A stretch of DNA of 64,000 nt, taken from positions 248,001 through 312,000 of the forward strand of contig NZ_LMRZ01000006.1 of the NCBI RefSeq assembly GCF_001428305.1. Reading direction: 5' to 3'. The position numbers were made by a program, and so were the translations under genes. Positions 45,218-56,431 of the stretch are shown here, in pieces. Source of the DNA: Janibacter sp. Soil728. GTDB taxonomy: Bacteria > Actinomycetota > Actinomycetes > Actinomycetales > Dermatophilaceae. Below the pieces are notes generated by a model, which was not told where the DNA came from, did not search any database, and saw only the letters and a program-made list of their open reading frames with translations. The number at the start of each line of letters is the position of its first letter. The stretch's first letter is position 1.

Positions 45218-46890
45218 CAGTGGTCACTCCCTGAGGTCGAGCCCGCGTCAGCCGGGACCGACGGGGTCGTGTCGGTGGCGCCGACGATCTGGAGGGTGCG
45301 CTCGACCGCGGGGTTGAGCGTCTCCAGCACGGGCTGGGGGAAGAAGCCGAGGCCGATGAGGATCGCGAGGATCGGCGCGACGACGAGCTTTTCGCGCAGG
45401 CCCAGGTCACGCAGCGGCGCGGTGAGGCGAAGGGGGCGACGCTCCTCGTCGAGGTCGGCGCTGAGGTAGTCCCGGTCCGTGTCCGACGACACCATGACCG
45501 ACGACTCCATGTCCGACGACAGGGCGGGGCCTCCCCCTTCGTCCGTCTCGAGGATGGGCGGCGGTCCGGTGAAGATCCGCTTGTACATCAGCAGGATGTA
45601 GATCGCGGCGAGCACGACGCCCCATACGGCGAAGGCCGTCGCGACGGGATAGCGCGACCAGGTGCCGGCGATGACGAGGAACTCGGAGACGAAGGTCGAC
45701 AGGCCGGGCAGCGACAGGGTCGCCAGGCCGGCGACGAGGAAGCTGCCGGCGAGCACCGGGGTCGCCCGCTGCCAGCCGCCGTAGTCGTCGATCCGCTTGC
45801 TCCCTCGGCGGGCGACGAGCATGCCCGCGATGAGGAAGAGCGCGGCCGTCGCGAACCCGTGGTTGACCATGTAGAGGTTGCTGCCGGCCTGGGAGACCGA
45901 GGTGAAGGCGAAGATGCCCATGACGATGAAGCCGAAGTGGCTGATCGAGGTGAAGGCGATCAGGCGCATCATGTCCCGCTGGCCGATGGCCAGGATCGCG
46001 CCGTAGAGGACCGAGATCACGGCGAGGGTGATGACGACCGGCGTCGCCCACCGGCTCGCCTCGGGGAAGAGCTGCAGGCAGAAGCGGATCATCCCGAAGG
46101 TGCCGACCTTGTCGAGCACGCCGACGAGCAGCGTCGCGACCGCGGGGCGGGCAGCCGTCGCAGCGTCGGGCAGCCACGTGTGGACCGGCCACATCGGTGC
46201 CTTGATCGCGAAGGCGATGAAGAAGGCGACGAAGAGCCAGCGCTCGGTGCTGCCGCCGATGTCGAGGCCGGTGAGGCGCTCGAGGAGGAATCCGTCGGAG
46301 CCACCCGGACCCTGCAGGTACAACGCGATGACGCCGACGAGCATGATGAGCCCGCCCGCGAGGCTGAAGAGCAGGAACTTCACGGCCGCCGCCTGGCGAC
46401 GCTCGCCGCCGTACATCCCGATGAGGAAGTACACCGGGATGAGCATGGCCTCGAAGAAGACGTAGAAGAGGAAGACATCGGTCGCGGCGAAGACACCGAC
46501 CATGAAGGGCAGGAGCAGCAGGAGCAGGGCGAAGTAGCCCTTCTCGCGGCCGCCGCCCTCCGGCACGTCGTCCCACGCCGCCAGGAGGCAGATCGGCATG
46601 AGGACGAGCGCCATGAGGATGAGCGAGAGCGCGATGCCGTCGACGCCGAGCGAGTAGCTGACCCCGAGCTGCGGGATCCACTCGTGCTGCTCGACCATCT
46701 GGAACTGCTGGTCGCTGCCGCGGGTGAAGCTCGTCGCCGCGGCGACGACACCGATCACGAGGGTGAGCAGCGCGACGCCGAGAGCGACGGGCCGGGCGAG
46801 GGCGGAGCTGCGCGAAGGGAGCGCCGCCACCGCGATCGAGCCGGCCAGCGGCACGACCATGAGCAGAGTGAGCCAGGGCATGTTGTCCAT
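45217..46890 (-). CDS. nuoM: NADH-quinone oxidoreductase subunit M
   Basis: 557 residues from ATG 46890; a much longer open frame runs upstream into nuoL but is only its shadow. Antiporter-type subunit with Glu in FFEAMLIPVYFLIG (near residue 125), Lys in FAIKAPMWPVHTWLPDA (near 214) and ISHFGFIVMG (near 290). A hydrophilic insertion at about 446-498 is rich in Asp and Ser with repeated SSD (GPALSSDMESSVMVSSD), absent from nuoM2. It is predicted to lie in a loop before the last helices. It overlaps nuoL by 1 nt. Confidence 0.95.
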   Translation of the reverse strand: MDNMPWLTLLMVVPLAGSIAVAALPSRSSALARPVALGVALLTLVIGVVAAATSFTRGSDQQFQMVEQHEWIPQLGVSYSLGVDGIALSLILMALVLMPICLLAAWDDVPEGGGREKGYFALLLLLLPFMVGVFAATDVFLFYVFFEAMLIPVYFLIGMYGGERRQAAAVKFLLFSLAGGLIMLVGVIALYLQGPGGSDGFLLERLTGLDIGGSTERWLFVAFFIAFAIKAPMWPVHTWLPDAATAARPAVATLLVGVLDKVGTFGMIRFCLQLFPEASRWATPVVITLAVISVLYGAILAIGQRDMMRLIAFTSISHFGFIVMGIFAFTSVSQAGSNLYMVNHGFATAALFLIAGMLVARRGSKRIDDYGGWQRATPVLAGSFLVAGLATLSLPGLSTFVSEFLVIAGTWSRYPVATAFAVWGVVLAAIYILLMYKRIFTGPPPILETDEGGGPALSSDMESSVMVSSDTDRDYLSADLDEERRPLRLTAPLRDLGLREKLVVAPILAILIGLGFFPQPVLETLNPAVERTLQIVGATDTTPSVPADAGSTSGSDH

Positions 46891-48773
46891 CAGTTGATCA
46901 CCCACAGGGCTGCGAGGAAGACGACGACGCCGGAGAGCATCGTCAGGGCGTAGGTGCGCGCGTAGCCGTTCTGGGCGCCGCGCAGCCAGGAGGAGGAGCG
47001 CTCGGTCCAGCGGGCGAGCCCACCGACCCCGGCACCGTCGATGCCGTCGGCGTCGACGGAGACCAGCCCGCGCGTGAGGGCCAGGCCCGGCCACTGCAGG
47101 AGGGTCGCGTTGAGCTCGTCCTGGTAGAGGTCGCGGCGGGCCGCGCGAGTGAGCGCCGAGCCTTCCGGCGCCACCACGGGGACCTCGTCGCGGCCGTAGG
47201 TCAGCCAGGCCCAGACGCCGCCGATGGCGACCACGATCAGCGTGGCGGCCATGAGCACCGGCACCGGCAGCACCGGCTCGTGGTGCTCGACATGACCGAA
47301 GACCGGCTCGAGCCAGGTCCCGATCGGTGCGACGGTCGCGAGGACCAGGCCGAGGAAGGCCGAGCCGACGGCCAGCACCATCATCGGGATGGTCATCGTC
47401 AGCGGCGACTCGTGCGGGTGGACATCCTCGGTCCAACGCTTCTTGCCGTGGAAGGTCATGAAGAACAGACGCGACATGTAGAAGGCGGTGATCCCGGCGC
47501 CGATGAGGGCGGTCAGGCCGAAGACCCACGGGCGCCAGCCCTCGCCGACGAAGGCGGCCTCGATGATCTTGTCCTTGCTCCAGAAGCCGGAGAAGGGGGG
47601 AACCCCCAGGATCGCCAGCCAGCCCAGGCCGAAGGTCACCCAGGTGATCTTCATGGCCGTGGACAGGCCACCGAAGCGGCGCATGTCGACCTGGTTGTCC
47701 ATGCCGTGCATCACCGAGCCGGCGCCGAGGAACATCCCGGCCTTGAAGAAGCCGTGGGTGATGAGGTGGAAGATCGCGAAGGCGTAGCCGACCGGGCCGA
47801 GCCCCGCGGCGAGCATCATGTAGCCGATCTGGCTCATGGTCGACGCGGCCAGCGCCTTCTTCATGTCGTCCTTGGCGCAACCGACGATCGCCCCGTAGAC
47901 GAGGGTGATGGCACCGACGATGACCACGGCGAGCTGGGCATTGGGTGCTCCCTCGAAGATGGCGTGGCTGCGCACGACGAGGTAGATGCCGGCGGTGACC
48001 ATCGTCGCGGCGTGGATGAGCGCCGAGACGGGGGTCGGGCCGGCCATGGCGTCACCGAGCCAGGACTGCAGCGGGAACTGTGCCGACTTGCCGCAGGCGG
48101 CCAGCAGGAGCAGCAGGCCGATGGCCGTGAGCGTGCCCTCGCCAGCGCCGGCGACGCCGCCGTCGACCGCGGCGAAGTCCAGCGTGCCGAAGGTCGCCAG
48201 CATGATCGACATCGCGAGCAGCAGGCCGACGTCGCCGATCCGGTTGACGATGAAGGCCTTGTTGGCCGCGGTCGCGTAGGCCGGGTTGTGGTTCCAGAAG
48301 CCGATGAGGAGCCAGGAGGCGAGGCCCACGCCCTCCCAGCCGACGAAGAGCAGCAGGTAGGAGTCGGCGAGGACGAGCAGGAGCATCGACGCGACGAAGA
48401 GGTTGAGGTAGGCGAAGAAGCGCCGCTTGTCGGGGTCGTGCTCCATGTACCCGAGCGAGTACACGTGGATGAGCGACCCGACGAAGGTGACGAGCAGGAC
48501 GAAGGCCATCGACAACGGGTCGACGAGCAACCCGGCCATGACATCGATGCTGCCTGCCGGGACCCAGTTCCACAGCTCGATCGAGGACGCGCGCTCCCCC
48601 GGGTCGGAGCCGAGCATCGAGACGAAGATGGCCGCGCCCACGAGGAAGGACCCCCAGGACAGGGCGGTGGCCAGCAGCGGGCCGAAGGAGTCGGTGAGGC
48701 GGCCGCCGAGGAGCAGCAGCGCAGCGCCGAGCAGGGGCAGGGCGACGAGCAGCCAAGCGAGATCCGTGAGCAA
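46890..48773 (-). CDS. nuoL: NADH-quinone oxidoreductase subunit L
   Basis: 627 residues, with about 16 transmembrane helices and the long C-terminal lateral helix. Hallmarks: [20 protein letters not shown] (near residue 145), [32 protein letters not shown] (near 235), and [20 protein letters not shown] (near 305). It is the distal proton pump of complex I. Start 9 nt after the nuoK stop, with AGGAGCC upstream. It is an intact full-length copy in addition to nuoL2. Confidence 0.95.
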   Translation of the reverse strand: MLTDLAWLLVALPLLGAALLLLGGRLTDSFGPLLATALSWGSFLVGAAIFVSMLGSDPGERASSIELWNWVPAGSIDVMAGLLVDPLSMAFVLLVTFVGSLIHVYSLGYMEHDPDKRRFFAYLNLFVASMLLLVLADSYLLLFVGWEGVGLASWLLIGFWNHNPAYATAANKAFIVNRIGDVGLLLAMSIMLATFGTLDFAAVDGGVAGAGEGTLTAIGLLLLLAACGKSAQFPLQSWLGDAMAGPTPVSALIHAATMVTAGIYLVVRSHAIFEGAPNAQLAVVIVGAITLVYGAIVGCAKDDMKKALAASTMSQIGYMMLAAGLGPVGYAFAIFHLITHGFFKAGMFLGAGSVMHGMDNQVDMRRFGGLSTAMKITWVTFGLGWLAILGVPPFSGFWSKDKIIEAAFVGEGWRPWVFGLTALIGAGITAFYMSRLFFMTFHGKKRWTEDVHPHESPLTMTIPMMVLAVGSAFLGLVLATVAPIGTWLEPVFGHVEHHEPVLPVPVLMAATLIVVAIGGVWAWLTYGRDEVPVVAPEGSALTRAARRDLYQDELNATLLQWPGLALTRGLVSVDADGIDGAGVGGLARWTERSSSWLRGAQNGYARTYALTMLSGVVVFLAALWVIN

Positions 48774-48782
48774 GGTGGCTCC

Positions 48783-49082
48783 TTACAGCTTCAGGAGGTT
48801 GGCGTCGTCGACCGAGGCCGAGCGGCGGGCACGGAAGACGGCCATGATGATGGCCAGTCCGACGACGACCTCGGCGGCAGCGACGACCATGACGAACATG
48901 GCGATCACCTGCCCCTCGATCGATCCGTGCATGCGGGCGAAGGTCACGAAGGCGAGCGAGGCAGCGTTCAGCATGAGCTCCACACCCATGAAGACGACGA
49001 TCGCGTTGCGGCGGAGCAGGACGGTGGCGCTGCCGATCGTGAAGAGGATGATCGCGAGGTAGATGTAGTTCATCGGGCTCAT
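48783..49082 (-). CDS. nuoK: NADH-quinone oxidoreductase subunit K
   Basis: 99 residues, three transmembrane helices with Glu in [16 protein letters not shown] (near residue 34) and [17 protein letters not shown] (near 70). NuoK pairs with NuoJ and NuoH next to the quinone channel. It starts in a 4-nt overlap with nuoJ. Confidence 0.95.
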   Translation of the reverse strand: MSPMNYIYLAIILFTIGSATVLLRRNAIVVFMGVELMLNAASLAFVTFARMHGSIEGQVIAMFVMVVAAAEVVVGLAIIMAVFRARRSASVDDANLLKL

Positions 49083-49846
49083 CGCTCCAGGCCCCCTTCG
49101 GTCGTGGTCTCGGCGTCCTCGAGCTGCGTGTACCGGGTCGGGGTGGTGACCTGGTCACGGGCCACGAGGACTCGGTTGAGGGAGAGCTCGGAGACGCTGC
49201 CGTCGGGCAGGAGCGCCGGGGTGTCGACCGCGTTGTGCCGGGCGTAGACGCCGGGGACGGGCAGGCCGGCGAGGTTCTTGCCGTCCCGGAAGCGCTTGGC
49301 CATCCACTCCTTCTGCGTCGGCTTGGCGATGATCCGCTCGCGGTGGGCGAAGACCATGGCGCCGAGCGCTGCGACCGTCAGCAGGGCGGCAGTGACCTCG
49401 AAGAGCCAGACGTACTTGCCGAAGGCGAGGTAGGCGATCGCCTCGACATTGCCGGGGTCGGCATTGACCTCCGCCAGTGACGGGTCACCGGTGTAGCTGA
49501 CCTTGCCGATGGCGCCGAAGAGCAAGACGATCGCAGCGAGCGAGAGCAGCACGGTCAGCAGTCGCTGACCCTTGAGCGGCTCGACGAGCGAGGAGGAGTG
49601 GTCGACGCCGACGAGCATGACGACGAAGAGGAAGAGCATCATCACGGCGCCGGTGTAGACGAAGATGTGCACGACACCGAGGAAGTCCGCCTCCTGCAGG
49701 AGGTAGAAGACACCGAGGATGATCATCGTCAGCACCATGCCGATGGCCGCGTGCACCGCCTTGCGGGCGAAGAGCAGGGCCAGCGCGCCCGGGACGGCGA
49801 TGCAGCTGAGGACCCAGAAGACTGCGGCCTCTCCGGTGCCCGTCAT
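49079..49846 (-). CDS. nuoJ: NADH-quinone oxidoreductase subunit J
   Basis: 255 residues from ATG 49846, the ATGA overlap with nuoI. Five helices; NuoJ motif [23 protein letters not shown] near residue 57. The hydrophilic C-terminus of about 80 residues (from the [12 protein letters not shown] region) is a cytoplasmic tail of a kind frequent in actinobacterial NuoJ and missing from nuoJ2. Confidence 0.93.
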   Translation of the reverse strand: MTGTGEAAVFWVLSCIAVPGALALLFARKAVHAAIGMVLTMIILGVFYLLQEADFLGVVHIFVYTGAVMMLFLFVVMLVGVDHSSSLVEPLKGQRLLTVLLSLAAIVLLFGAIGKVSYTGDPSLAEVNADPGNVEAIAYLAFGKYVWLFEVTAALLTVAALGAMVFAHRERIIAKPTQKEWMAKRFRDGKNLAGLPVPGVYARHNAVDTPALLPDGSVSELSLNRVLVARDQVTTPTRYTQLEDAETTTEGGLER

Positions 49847-50472
49847 CGGACCTCCTCCGTGGTGTCCGTCGGTGCGGCCTCGTCGCTCTTCGCCGCAGCG
49901 TGCTGGTCGACCCACTCGCGCTGGGCGTCGGTGGCCGTGGCGACCTTGCCCTGGTAGTAGTCGCGCTCCTGCATGCCCTCGACCATCGGGTGGGGCGCCG
50001 GGAGCATCCCCTCCTGCATCGGGGCGAGCAGCTGCTCCTTGGTGAAGATCAGGTCGGCGCGGTTGTTGTCCGCCAGCTCGTAGTCGTTGGTCATCGTCAG
50101 CGCTCGCGTCGGGCAGGCCTCGATGCACAGCCCGCAGAAGATGCAGCGCAGGTAGTTGATCTGGTAGATGTGCCCGTATCGCTCGCCGGGGCTGAAGCGC
50201 AGGCCGCGCTCGTCGTCGTTGTCGCCGCCCTGCACGAGGATCGCGTCGGCCGGGCAGGCCCACGCGCACAGCTCGCAGCCGATGCACTTCTCCAGCCCGT
50301 CGGGGTGACGGTTGAGCTGGTGCCGACCGTGGAAGCGTGGCTGGGTGGGCCACTTGACCTCGGGGTACTCCTGGGTGGCGACCTTGCGAAACATCGTCGC
50401 GAAGGTCACGCCGAACCCGGCTACGGGGGCGAAGAGGTCCGAGAAGAACCCTCCCTGGGAATCGTCAGCCAC
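49843..50472 (-). CDS. nuoI: NADH-quinone oxidoreductase subunit I
   Basis: 209 residues from GTG 50472, chosen because it begins just inside the nuoH end (8-nt overlap); the longer frame is a shadow. Two [4Fe-4S] motifs: [12 protein letters not shown] (near residue 63) and [12 protein letters not shown] (near 108), for clusters N6a and N6b. The C-terminal 60 residues are polar. It carries electrons from NuoG to NuoB. Confidence 0.95.
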   Translation of the reverse strand: MADDSQGGFFSDLFAPVAGFGVTFATMFRKVATQEYPEVKWPTQPRFHGRHQLNRHPDGLEKCIGCELCAWACPADAILVQGGDNDDERGLRFSPGERYGHIYQINYLRCIFCGLCIEACPTRALTMTNDYELADNNRADLIFTKEQLLAPMQEGMLPAPHPMVEGMQERDYYQGKVATATDAQREWVDQHAAAKSDEAAPTDTTEEVR

Positions 50473-51859
50473 GGTGCTGCTCCTCCTCACGGGTCGGCGC
50501 TGCCGCCCCGGTGGTCGCGGGCTTGGTGTCGATCGCGGTGGCGCCACGGCTCTCGACGAGACGCTGTCCGGGCATCGGCGGGACGGGGTACCCCTCGGCC
50601 CATGGGTCGATCTCGTCGGGCACGATCGATTCCTCTTCCTGGGCATGGGCCCTGGCCTCGACCTTGCTCTCCCAGATCCAGGTGGACCCCAGGACGAGGA
50701 CGGCGAGGACCGCGACGATGATCAGCGAGGAGACGGGGAAGTTCAGGCCGAAGATCCCGACGGTGCCGTCGCCGAAGAAGCCGGCGTCGGCGCCACGGAT
50801 GAAGGCCACCGCGATGACCCACGCCACGGTGACGGGGATGAGGAACTTCCAGCCGAAACGCATGAACTGGTCGTACCGGGTGCGCGGCAGCGTGCCGCGC
50901 AGCCAGACGAAGAAGTACATGAACATCCACAGCTTGACCGAGAACCACAGCAGGCCCCACCAGCCGGTGTTGAGCATGCCGTCGCCGATCGCGGCGATGC
51001 CGGGAGGTGCCTGCCAGCCGCCGAGGAAGAGCGTCGTGGCCAGCGCGGAGACGGTGAACATGTTGATGTACTCGCCGAGGAAGAACATGGCGAAGCGCAT
51101 GCCGGAGTACTCGGTGAAGTAGCCACCGACGATCTCGCCCTCGCCCTCGGCGAGGTCGAAGGGCAGGCGGTTGGTCTCGCCGACCATCGTGATGACGTAG
51201 ATGACGAAGGAGACGCAGGCCGGGATGATGTACCAGAGGTCGGCCTGGGCCGCGACGATCTCGCTCGTGCTCATCGAGCCCGAGTACATGAAGACCGCGA
51301 CCAGGGCCAGGCCCATCGCGATCTCGTAGGAGATCAGCTGGGCGGTGGCGCGCAGACCACCGAGCAGCGGGTAGGTGGAGCCGGCCGACCAACCGCCCAG
51401 GACGATGCCGTAGGCGGCGACACCGGCGACCGCGAGGACGAGAAGGGCGGCGACCGGCAGGTCGGTCAGCTGCAGCGGCGTGTGGTGACCGAACATCCAG
51501 ACCATCCCGCCGAGCGGCATGATCGAGAAGGCGACGAAGGCCATCGAGGCGAAGATCACCGGCGCGATCGTGAAGATCAGCGCGTCGGCCCCCTTCGGGC
51601 GCACGTCCTCCTTGAGCATCGACTTCATGCCGTCGGCGAGGGTCTGCAGCAGACCGAAGGGTCCGGTGCGGTTGGGCCCGGGCCGCTGCTGCATCCGGCC
51701 GATGACGCGGCGCTCGAACCAGATGACGAGCAGCACGGACACGAGCAGGTAGACGAAGAGGAAGAGCGCCTTGACCAGCGAGAGCCACAGCGGGGTGTCG
51801 CTGAAGTCAGCTGCCACCGGCTTGTCCGCAGCGGCGATCAGGAGTGACAGACCGGTCAT
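50465..51859 (-). CDS. nuoH: NADH-quinone oxidoreductase subunit H
   Basis: 464 residues from ATG 51859, starting in the ATGA overlap with nuoG. Core features: [20 protein letters not shown] near residue 49, [10 protein letters not shown] near 83, [15 protein letters not shown] near 170, and the acidic loop [20 protein letters not shown] near 225, all lining the quinone tunnel. A hydrophilic C-terminal tail of about 65 residues follows the last helix; nuoH2 lacks it. Confidence 0.95.
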   Translation of the reverse strand: MTGLSLLIAAADKPVAADFSDTPLWLSLVKALFLFVYLLVSVLLVIWFERRVIGRMQQRPGPNRTGPFGLLQTLADGMKSMLKEDVRPKGADALIFTIAPVIFASMAFVAFSIMPLGGMVWMFGHHTPLQLTDLPVAALLVLAVAGVAAYGIVLGGWSAGSTYPLLGGLRATAQLISYEIAMGLALVAVFMYSGSMSTSEIVAAQADLWYIIPACVSFVIYVITMVGETNRLPFDLAEGEGEIVGGYFTEYSGMRFAMFFLGEYINMFTVSALATTLFLGGWQAPPGIAAIGDGMLNTGWWGLLWFSVKLWMFMYFFVWLRGTLPRTRYDQFMRFGWKFLIPVTVAWVIAVAFIRGADAGFFGDGTVGIFGLNFPVSSLIIVAVLAVLVLGSTWIWESKVEARAHAQEEESIVPDEIDPWAEGYPVPPMPGQRLVESRGATAIDTKPATTGAAAPTREEEQHRG

Positions 51860-54234
51860 GCCGCACCACCCTTCGTGACGGAGACGATGGCTCCGGCTCG
51901 GCCAGCGAGGCTGCGCAGATCGCAGCTGCTCGAGTTGGTCGGCAACCACACGACGTGGTCGACCATGTCCTGGATGACGACGGGGACGGTCACCCGCACG
52001 TCATCGCCCAGGACGGTGACGAGGTCACCCTCGGCGAGTCCGAAGGCCAGGGCGGTCGCCGGGGAGACGTGGGCGCGCGGCGCCTTGGCCGTCCCCGCGA
52101 GGAAGGGCTCGCCCTCCTGCATCGTCGCCTCGTCGAGCATGAGGCGCCAGGTGGCCAGGACCAGCTCACCGGTCCCGGGCTCGGGCACCGGGGCGCGCCG
52201 CACGCGCGGCGGGTAGCCCTTGGCGGCCGGGGGCGTGGTGGCCTCCAGCGAGCTGCGGGCCTCGGCGGCGGTGCGGGTCCCGAGGAACTCGCCCATCTCG
52301 TCGGCCAGCATGTGCAGCACCCGGTGGTCGGGCAGCGCATTGGTCGACAGGGCAGCCTCGAAGGGCCGCACGCGACCCTCCCAGTTGACGAAGGCACCTG
52401 CGCGTTCGGCGTGCGGGGCGACGGGGAGCACGACGTCGGCGTGCTCGGTGACGCTGCTGGGCCGGATCTCGAGGGAGACGACGAAGGAGCGCTCGAAGGC
52501 TTCGCTCGCTCCGGGGAGGCCGAGGTCGTGCGCGTCCACGCCACCGACGACGAGGGCACCGAGCTGGCCGGAGGCCGCGCCGGCAACGATGCCGGCAGTG
52601 TCGAGAGCACCCTCGCCGGGCAGACAGCCGGCCTCGACGGCACCGCGCTCCCCTGCACGACGCGGGATCCAGGCCAGACGTGCCCCGGTCGCCCGCGCGA
52701 GCTCGGCGGCGGCGGGCAGTGCGCCGGGCACGGTCGCCAGTCGCTCGCCGACGAGGATGATCGGCCGCTCGCCGCGCAGGGCGGCGTGGGCGGTGGTGAT
52801 CGGGTCAGTGTCCGAGCCGGGCCCGACCTCGCCGGTGAGCGCGGTCAGCACCTCGGTCTCGGTGCCGGGCGCGGACGGGATGAGCGTGCCGCCCAGCTTG
52901 TCGAGGCCACGGGTGGCCAGCGGGGCGATCGAGTGGATCGTCGTCTTGGCCTCGCGGTAGGCCTTGCGCAGTCGCAGGAAGAGGATCGGGCTCTCCTCCT
53001 CCGGCTCCAGGCCGACGAGCAGGACCGAGCCGGCTGCGCCGATCTCGTCGTAGGTCACGCCGGTCTCCGGCGTGGTCCCCGCGACGTGGCGCAGCAGGAA
53101 GTCGCGCTCGTCCGCGGAGTGCGGGCGGGCGCGGTGGTCGACGTGCTCCGTGCGCAGCACCGAGCGGGCGAAGGTGGCGTAGGCGTACGCGTCCTCGACG
53201 CTCACCCGCCCGCCGACGAGCACGCCGTGGCCCCGCGCGGCACGCAGACCCTCGGCGGCGGCGGTCAGCGCCTCCTGCCAGGAGACGACCCGCAGCTCTC
53301 CGCCGACATCGCGGACCATCGGGAACTCGAAGCGGTCACCGAGACTGGCGTGGTTGAAGGCCCAGCGACCCTTGTCGCAGTTCCACTCCTCGTTGACCTG
53401 CGGGTCGTTGCCGGCCATCCGGCGCAGGACGGTGCCGCGGCGGTGGTCGGTACGGATCGCGCAGCCGTCGGCGCAGTGCTCGCAGACGTCGGGGGTGGAG
53501 ACGAGGTCGAAGGGGCGAGAGCGGAAGCGGTAGGCGGCACCGGTCAGCGCGCCGACCGGGCAGATCTGCACGGTGTTGCCCGAGAAGTAGGACTCGAAGG
53601 GCTGGTCCTCGTAGATGCCGACCTGCTGGAGGGCGCCTCGCTCGACGAGCGCGATGAAGGGGTCGCCGGCGATCTGGTCGGAGAAGCGGGTGCAGCGTGC
53701 GCAGAGCACGCACCGGTCACGGTCGAGCAGGACCTGCGAGGAGATGTTGATCGGCTTGGGGTAGGTGCGCTTGATGTCGTCGAAGCGCGAGGTGGCCCGG
53801 CCGTGGCTCATCGACTGGTTCTGCAGGGGGCACTCGCCGCCCTTGTCGCAGACCGGGCAGTCGAGCGGGTGGTTGATGAGGAGCATCTCCATGATGCCCT
53901 GCTGCGCCTTGTCGGCGACCGGCGAGGAGTGCTGCGTGCGCACCTGCATGCCTTCGCTGACCGTCATGGTGCAGCTGGCCTGCGGCTTGGGCATCGGCTT
54001 GACATTGCCCTCGCGGTCGGGCGTCGCCACCTCGACGAGGCACTGGCGGCAGGCGCCGACGGGCTCCAGGAGCGGGTGGTCGCAGAAGCGCGGGATCTCG
54101 ATCCCCGCCTCCTCCGCGGCCCGGATGACCAGGGTGTTCTTGGGGACCGAGACGGCGATGCCGTCGATGGTCACGCCGATGAGGTCGGGCTTGACCTCGT
54201 TCGACGCCGGGTTCTTGTCGCTCGTGACGCTCAT
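51856..54234 (-). CDS. nuoG: NADH-quinone oxidoreductase subunit G
   Basis: 792 residues. N-terminal ferredoxin-type [2Fe-2S] domain ([21 protein letters not shown] near residue 50), then [12 protein letters not shown] (near 125), [16 protein letters not shown] (near 160) and [13 protein letters not shown] (near 237) for further Fe-S clusters, and a long molybdopterin-oxidoreductase-like domain from about 280. It relays electrons from NuoE/F to NuoI. It overlaps nuoF and nuoH by 4 nt each. Confidence 0.95.
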   Translation of the reverse strand: MSVTSDKNPASNEVKPDLIGVTIDGIAVSVPKNTLVIRAAEEAGIEIPRFCDHPLLEPVGACRQCLVEVATPDREGNVKPMPKPQASCTMTVSEGMQVRTQHSSPVADKAQQGIMEMLLINHPLDCPVCDKGGECPLQNQSMSHGRATSRFDDIKRTYPKPINISSQVLLDRDRCVLCARCTRFSDQIAGDPFIALVERGALQQVGIYEDQPFESYFSGNTVQICPVGALTGAAYRFRSRPFDLVSTPDVCEHCADGCAIRTDHRRGTVLRRMAGNDPQVNEEWNCDKGRWAFNHASLGDRFEFPMVRDVGGELRVVSWQEALTAAAEGLRAARGHGVLVGGRVSVEDAYAYATFARSVLRTEHVDHRARPHSADERDFLLRHVAGTTPETGVTYDEIGAAGSVLLVGLEPEEESPILFLRLRKAYREAKTTIHSIAPLATRGLDKLGGTLIPSAPGTETEVLTALTGEVGPGSDTDPITTAHAALRGERPIILVGERLATVPGALPAAAELARATGARLAWIPRRAGERGAVEAGCLPGEGALDTAGIVAGAASGQLGALVVGGVDAHDLGLPGASEAFERSFVVSLEIRPSSVTEHADVVLPVAPHAERAGAFVNWEGRVRPFEAALSTNALPDHRVLHMLADEMGEFLGTRTAAEARSSLEATTPPAAKGYPPRVRRAPVPEPGTGELVLATWRLMLDEATMQEGEPFLAGTAKAPRAHVSPATALAFGLAEGDLVTVLGDDVRVTVPVVIQDMVDHVVWLPTNSSSCDLRSLAGRAGAIVSVTKGGAA

Positions 54235-55553
54235 GCGGTCACCATCGTGTTCTGCTCCTTGGCGAAGAGCGTCGAGGCGGCGGGCGGGAAGAGCTCAGCG
54301 GCCGGGGTGTGGCACCCGGCCTCGAACTCCTCACGGAAGTACTTCACGGCAGAGGTGATCGGGCTGGTGGCACCGTCACCGAGGGCGCAGAAGGCCCGTC
54401 CGAGGATGTTGTCGCAGATGTCGACGAGCTTGTCGATGTCCTCGGGGGTCCCCTGACCGTGCTCGATCCGCTGCAGGATCTGCGCGAGCCACCACGTGCC
54501 CTCACGGCACGGGGTGCACTTGCCGCAGGACTCGTGCATGTAGAAGTCGGTCCAGCGGCTCACGGCGCGCACGACCGAGACGGTGTCGTCGAAGATCTGC
54601 AGCGCACGCGTGCCGAGCATCGAGCCGTTGGCAGCGACGGACTCGAAGTCCAGGGGCACGTCGAGGTGCTGGTCGGTGAACATCGGCGTCGACGAGCCAC
54701 CGGGGGTCCAGAACTTCAGCGGGTGACCCGGGTCGCGCATGCCACCGGCCATGTCGAGCAGCTCGCGCAGCGTGATGCCGAGCGGCGCCTCGTACTGGCC
54801 GGGGTGCTTCACGTGCCCGGAGAGGGAGAAGATGCCGAAGCCCTGCGACTTCTCGGTCCCCATGTCGGAGAACCACTCGGCACCCTGCTTGATGATCGCG
54901 GGGACCGACGCGATGGACTCGACGTTGTTGACGACCGTCGGGCGGGCGTACAGACCAGCGACGGCGGGGAAGGGGGGCTTGAGACGAGGCTGGCCCCGGC
55001 GACCCTCGAGGGAGTCCAGCAGAGCCGTCTCCTCGCCGCAGATGTAGGCACCCGCGCCGGCGTGGACGGTCACGTCCAGGTCGAAGCCCGTCCCGAGGAT
55101 GTCCTTGCCGAGGTAGCCGGCCGCGTAGGCCTCCTCGACCGCGCGCATGACGCGCCGGTAGACGTGGACGACCTCACCGCGCAGGTAGATGAAGGCGTGG
55201 TTGCAGCCGATCGCGAAGGAGGTGATCGCGATGCCCTCGATGAGGAAGTGCGGTGCCGCCATGAGCAGCGGGATGTCCTTGCAGGTGCCCGGCTCGGACT
55301 CGTCCGCGTTGACGACGAGGTAGCGCGGCCCGCCGTCCGGCGGAGGCAGGAAGCCCCACTTCATGCCGGTGGGGAACCCGGCGCCACCACGGCCGCGCAG
55401 GCCGGAGTCCTTGGTCGCCTGGATGAGGTCGGCCGGGTCGCTCTGCATCGCCTGACGAAGGGCGGTGTAGCCCTCGTTGTCCTCGTAGGTGGCCATGGTC
55501 CAGGACTGTGGGTGGTCCCAGAACTTCGTGAGGATCGGGGTCAACGTGGTCAC
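54231..55553 (-). CDS. nuoF: NADH-quinone oxidoreductase subunit F
   Basis: 440 residues from GTG 55553. NADH/FMN site: [17 protein letters not shown] near residue 49, [12 protein letters not shown] near 85, [18 protein letters not shown] near 166. The N3 cluster motif is [12 protein letters not shown] near 345. NuoF oxidises NADH and passes electrons to the Fe-S chain. It overlaps nuoE by 4 nt (GTGA). Confidence 0.96.
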   Translation of the reverse strand: MTTLTPILTKFWDHPQSWTMATYEDNEGYTALRQAMQSDPADLIQATKDSGLRGRGGAGFPTGMKWGFLPPPDGGPRYLVVNADESEPGTCKDIPLLMAAPHFLIEGIAITSFAIGCNHAFIYLRGEVVHVYRRVMRAVEEAYAAGYLGKDILGTGFDLDVTVHAGAGAYICGEETALLDSLEGRRGQPRLKPPFPAVAGLYARPTVVNNVESIASVPAIIKQGAEWFSDMGTEKSQGFGIFSLSGHVKHPGQYEAPLGITLRELLDMAGGMRDPGHPLKFWTPGGSSTPMFTDQHLDVPLDFESVAANGSMLGTRALQIFDDTVSVVRAVSRWTDFYMHESCGKCTPCREGTWWLAQILQRIEHGQGTPEDIDKLVDICDNILGRAFCALGDGATSPITSAVKYFREEFEAGCHTPAAELFPPAASTLFAKEQNTMVTA

Positions 55554-56431
55554 TTGTCGTCCTCCTTCGCCTGCTCCTGGGCGTCCTGCCCACCGGGCCG
55601 CTCGTCGGGCTCGTTGGCCGGGGTGTCGACCGAGGTCCGCTGACCTGCGGCCAGCCCGCCGCCGGGTCCGTCCGCGGTCGCGGACGGCTGGGCGTCGACG
55701 GAGGCGGCCGACTCCTCGCCGGGAGCGGTCCACCCTTCGCGCTTGGCCAGCTCCACCCCGCGAAGGGAGGCGGGTCCGGCACCGATGCCCTCGTCGGCGA
55801 GGCCGTCGGTGAAGCCGGCGAGCACGCGCGAGACCTCCTTGAAGCTGCACACCCGGCTCGGGCCGCGGGTCGGGGCCACGGGGGCTCCGGAGCGCAGGTC
55901 GTCGACCAGCTGCACGGTCGAGTCCGGGGTCTGGTTGTCGAAGAACTCCCAGTTGGTCATGACGACCGGGGCGTAGTCGCACGCGGCATTGCACTCGACG
56001 CGCTCGAGGGTGATCTTGCCGTCCTCGGTCGTCTCGTCGTGACCGATGCCCAGGTGCTCGCTGACGGTCTCCCAGATCTGGTCGCCGCCCATGATCGCGC
56101 ACAGCGTGTTGGTGCAGACACCCACGGTGTACTCGCCGTTGGGGTGGCGCTTGTACTGGGTGTAGAAGGTCGCGACGCCCGAGACCTCGGCCGTCGTCAG
56201 GTCGAGGGTGCGGGCGCAGAAGTCGATGCCGCGGCCGGTGATGTACCCGTCCAGGCTCTGCACGAGGTGCAGCAGCGGCAGCAGCGCCGAGCGCGGCTGC
56301 GGGTAGCGGGCGATGACCTGCTCGGCCTCGAGCGAGAGCTGCTCGAGCACGTCGGTGGGGTATGGCTCCTTGCTCTCCGAGGGCACGTGCAGGTGCCCCG
56401 AGGCGGTCTGCCTTCCAAAGTTCACGGACAT
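55550..56431 (-). CDS. nuoE: NADH-quinone oxidoreductase subunit E
   Basis: 293 residues from ATG 56431, which overlaps the nuoD stop by 1 nt; a longer frame exists but is the nuoD shadow. Thioredoxin-like [2Fe-2S] domain with VCTNTLCAIMGG (near residue 104) and VECNAACDYAPVV (near 143). The last 75 or so residues are an unusual Gly/Ala/Asp-rich polar tail without recognisable domain. NuoE binds next to NuoF. Confidence 0.94.
   Translation of the reverse strand: MSVNFGRQTASGHLHVPSESKEPYPTDVLEQLSLEAEQVIARYPQPRSALLPLLHLVQSLDGYITGRGIDFCARTLDLTTAEVSGVATFYTQYKRHPNGEYTVGVCTNTLCAIMGGDQIWETVSEHLGIGHDETTEDGKITLERVECNAACDYAPVVMTNWEFFDNQTPDSTVQLVDDLRSGAPVAPTRGPSRVCSFKEVSRVLAGFTDGLADEGIGAGPASLRGVELAKREGWTAPGEESAASVDAQPSATADGPGGGLAAGQRTSVDTPANEPDERPGGQDAQEQAKEDDK

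Noticed and set aside
46890-47880. NuoM frame continuing upstream for another 330 codons into nuoL
   Set aside because: The extra part is the out-of-frame shadow of nuoL; NuoM starts normally with [10 protein letters not shown] at 46890.
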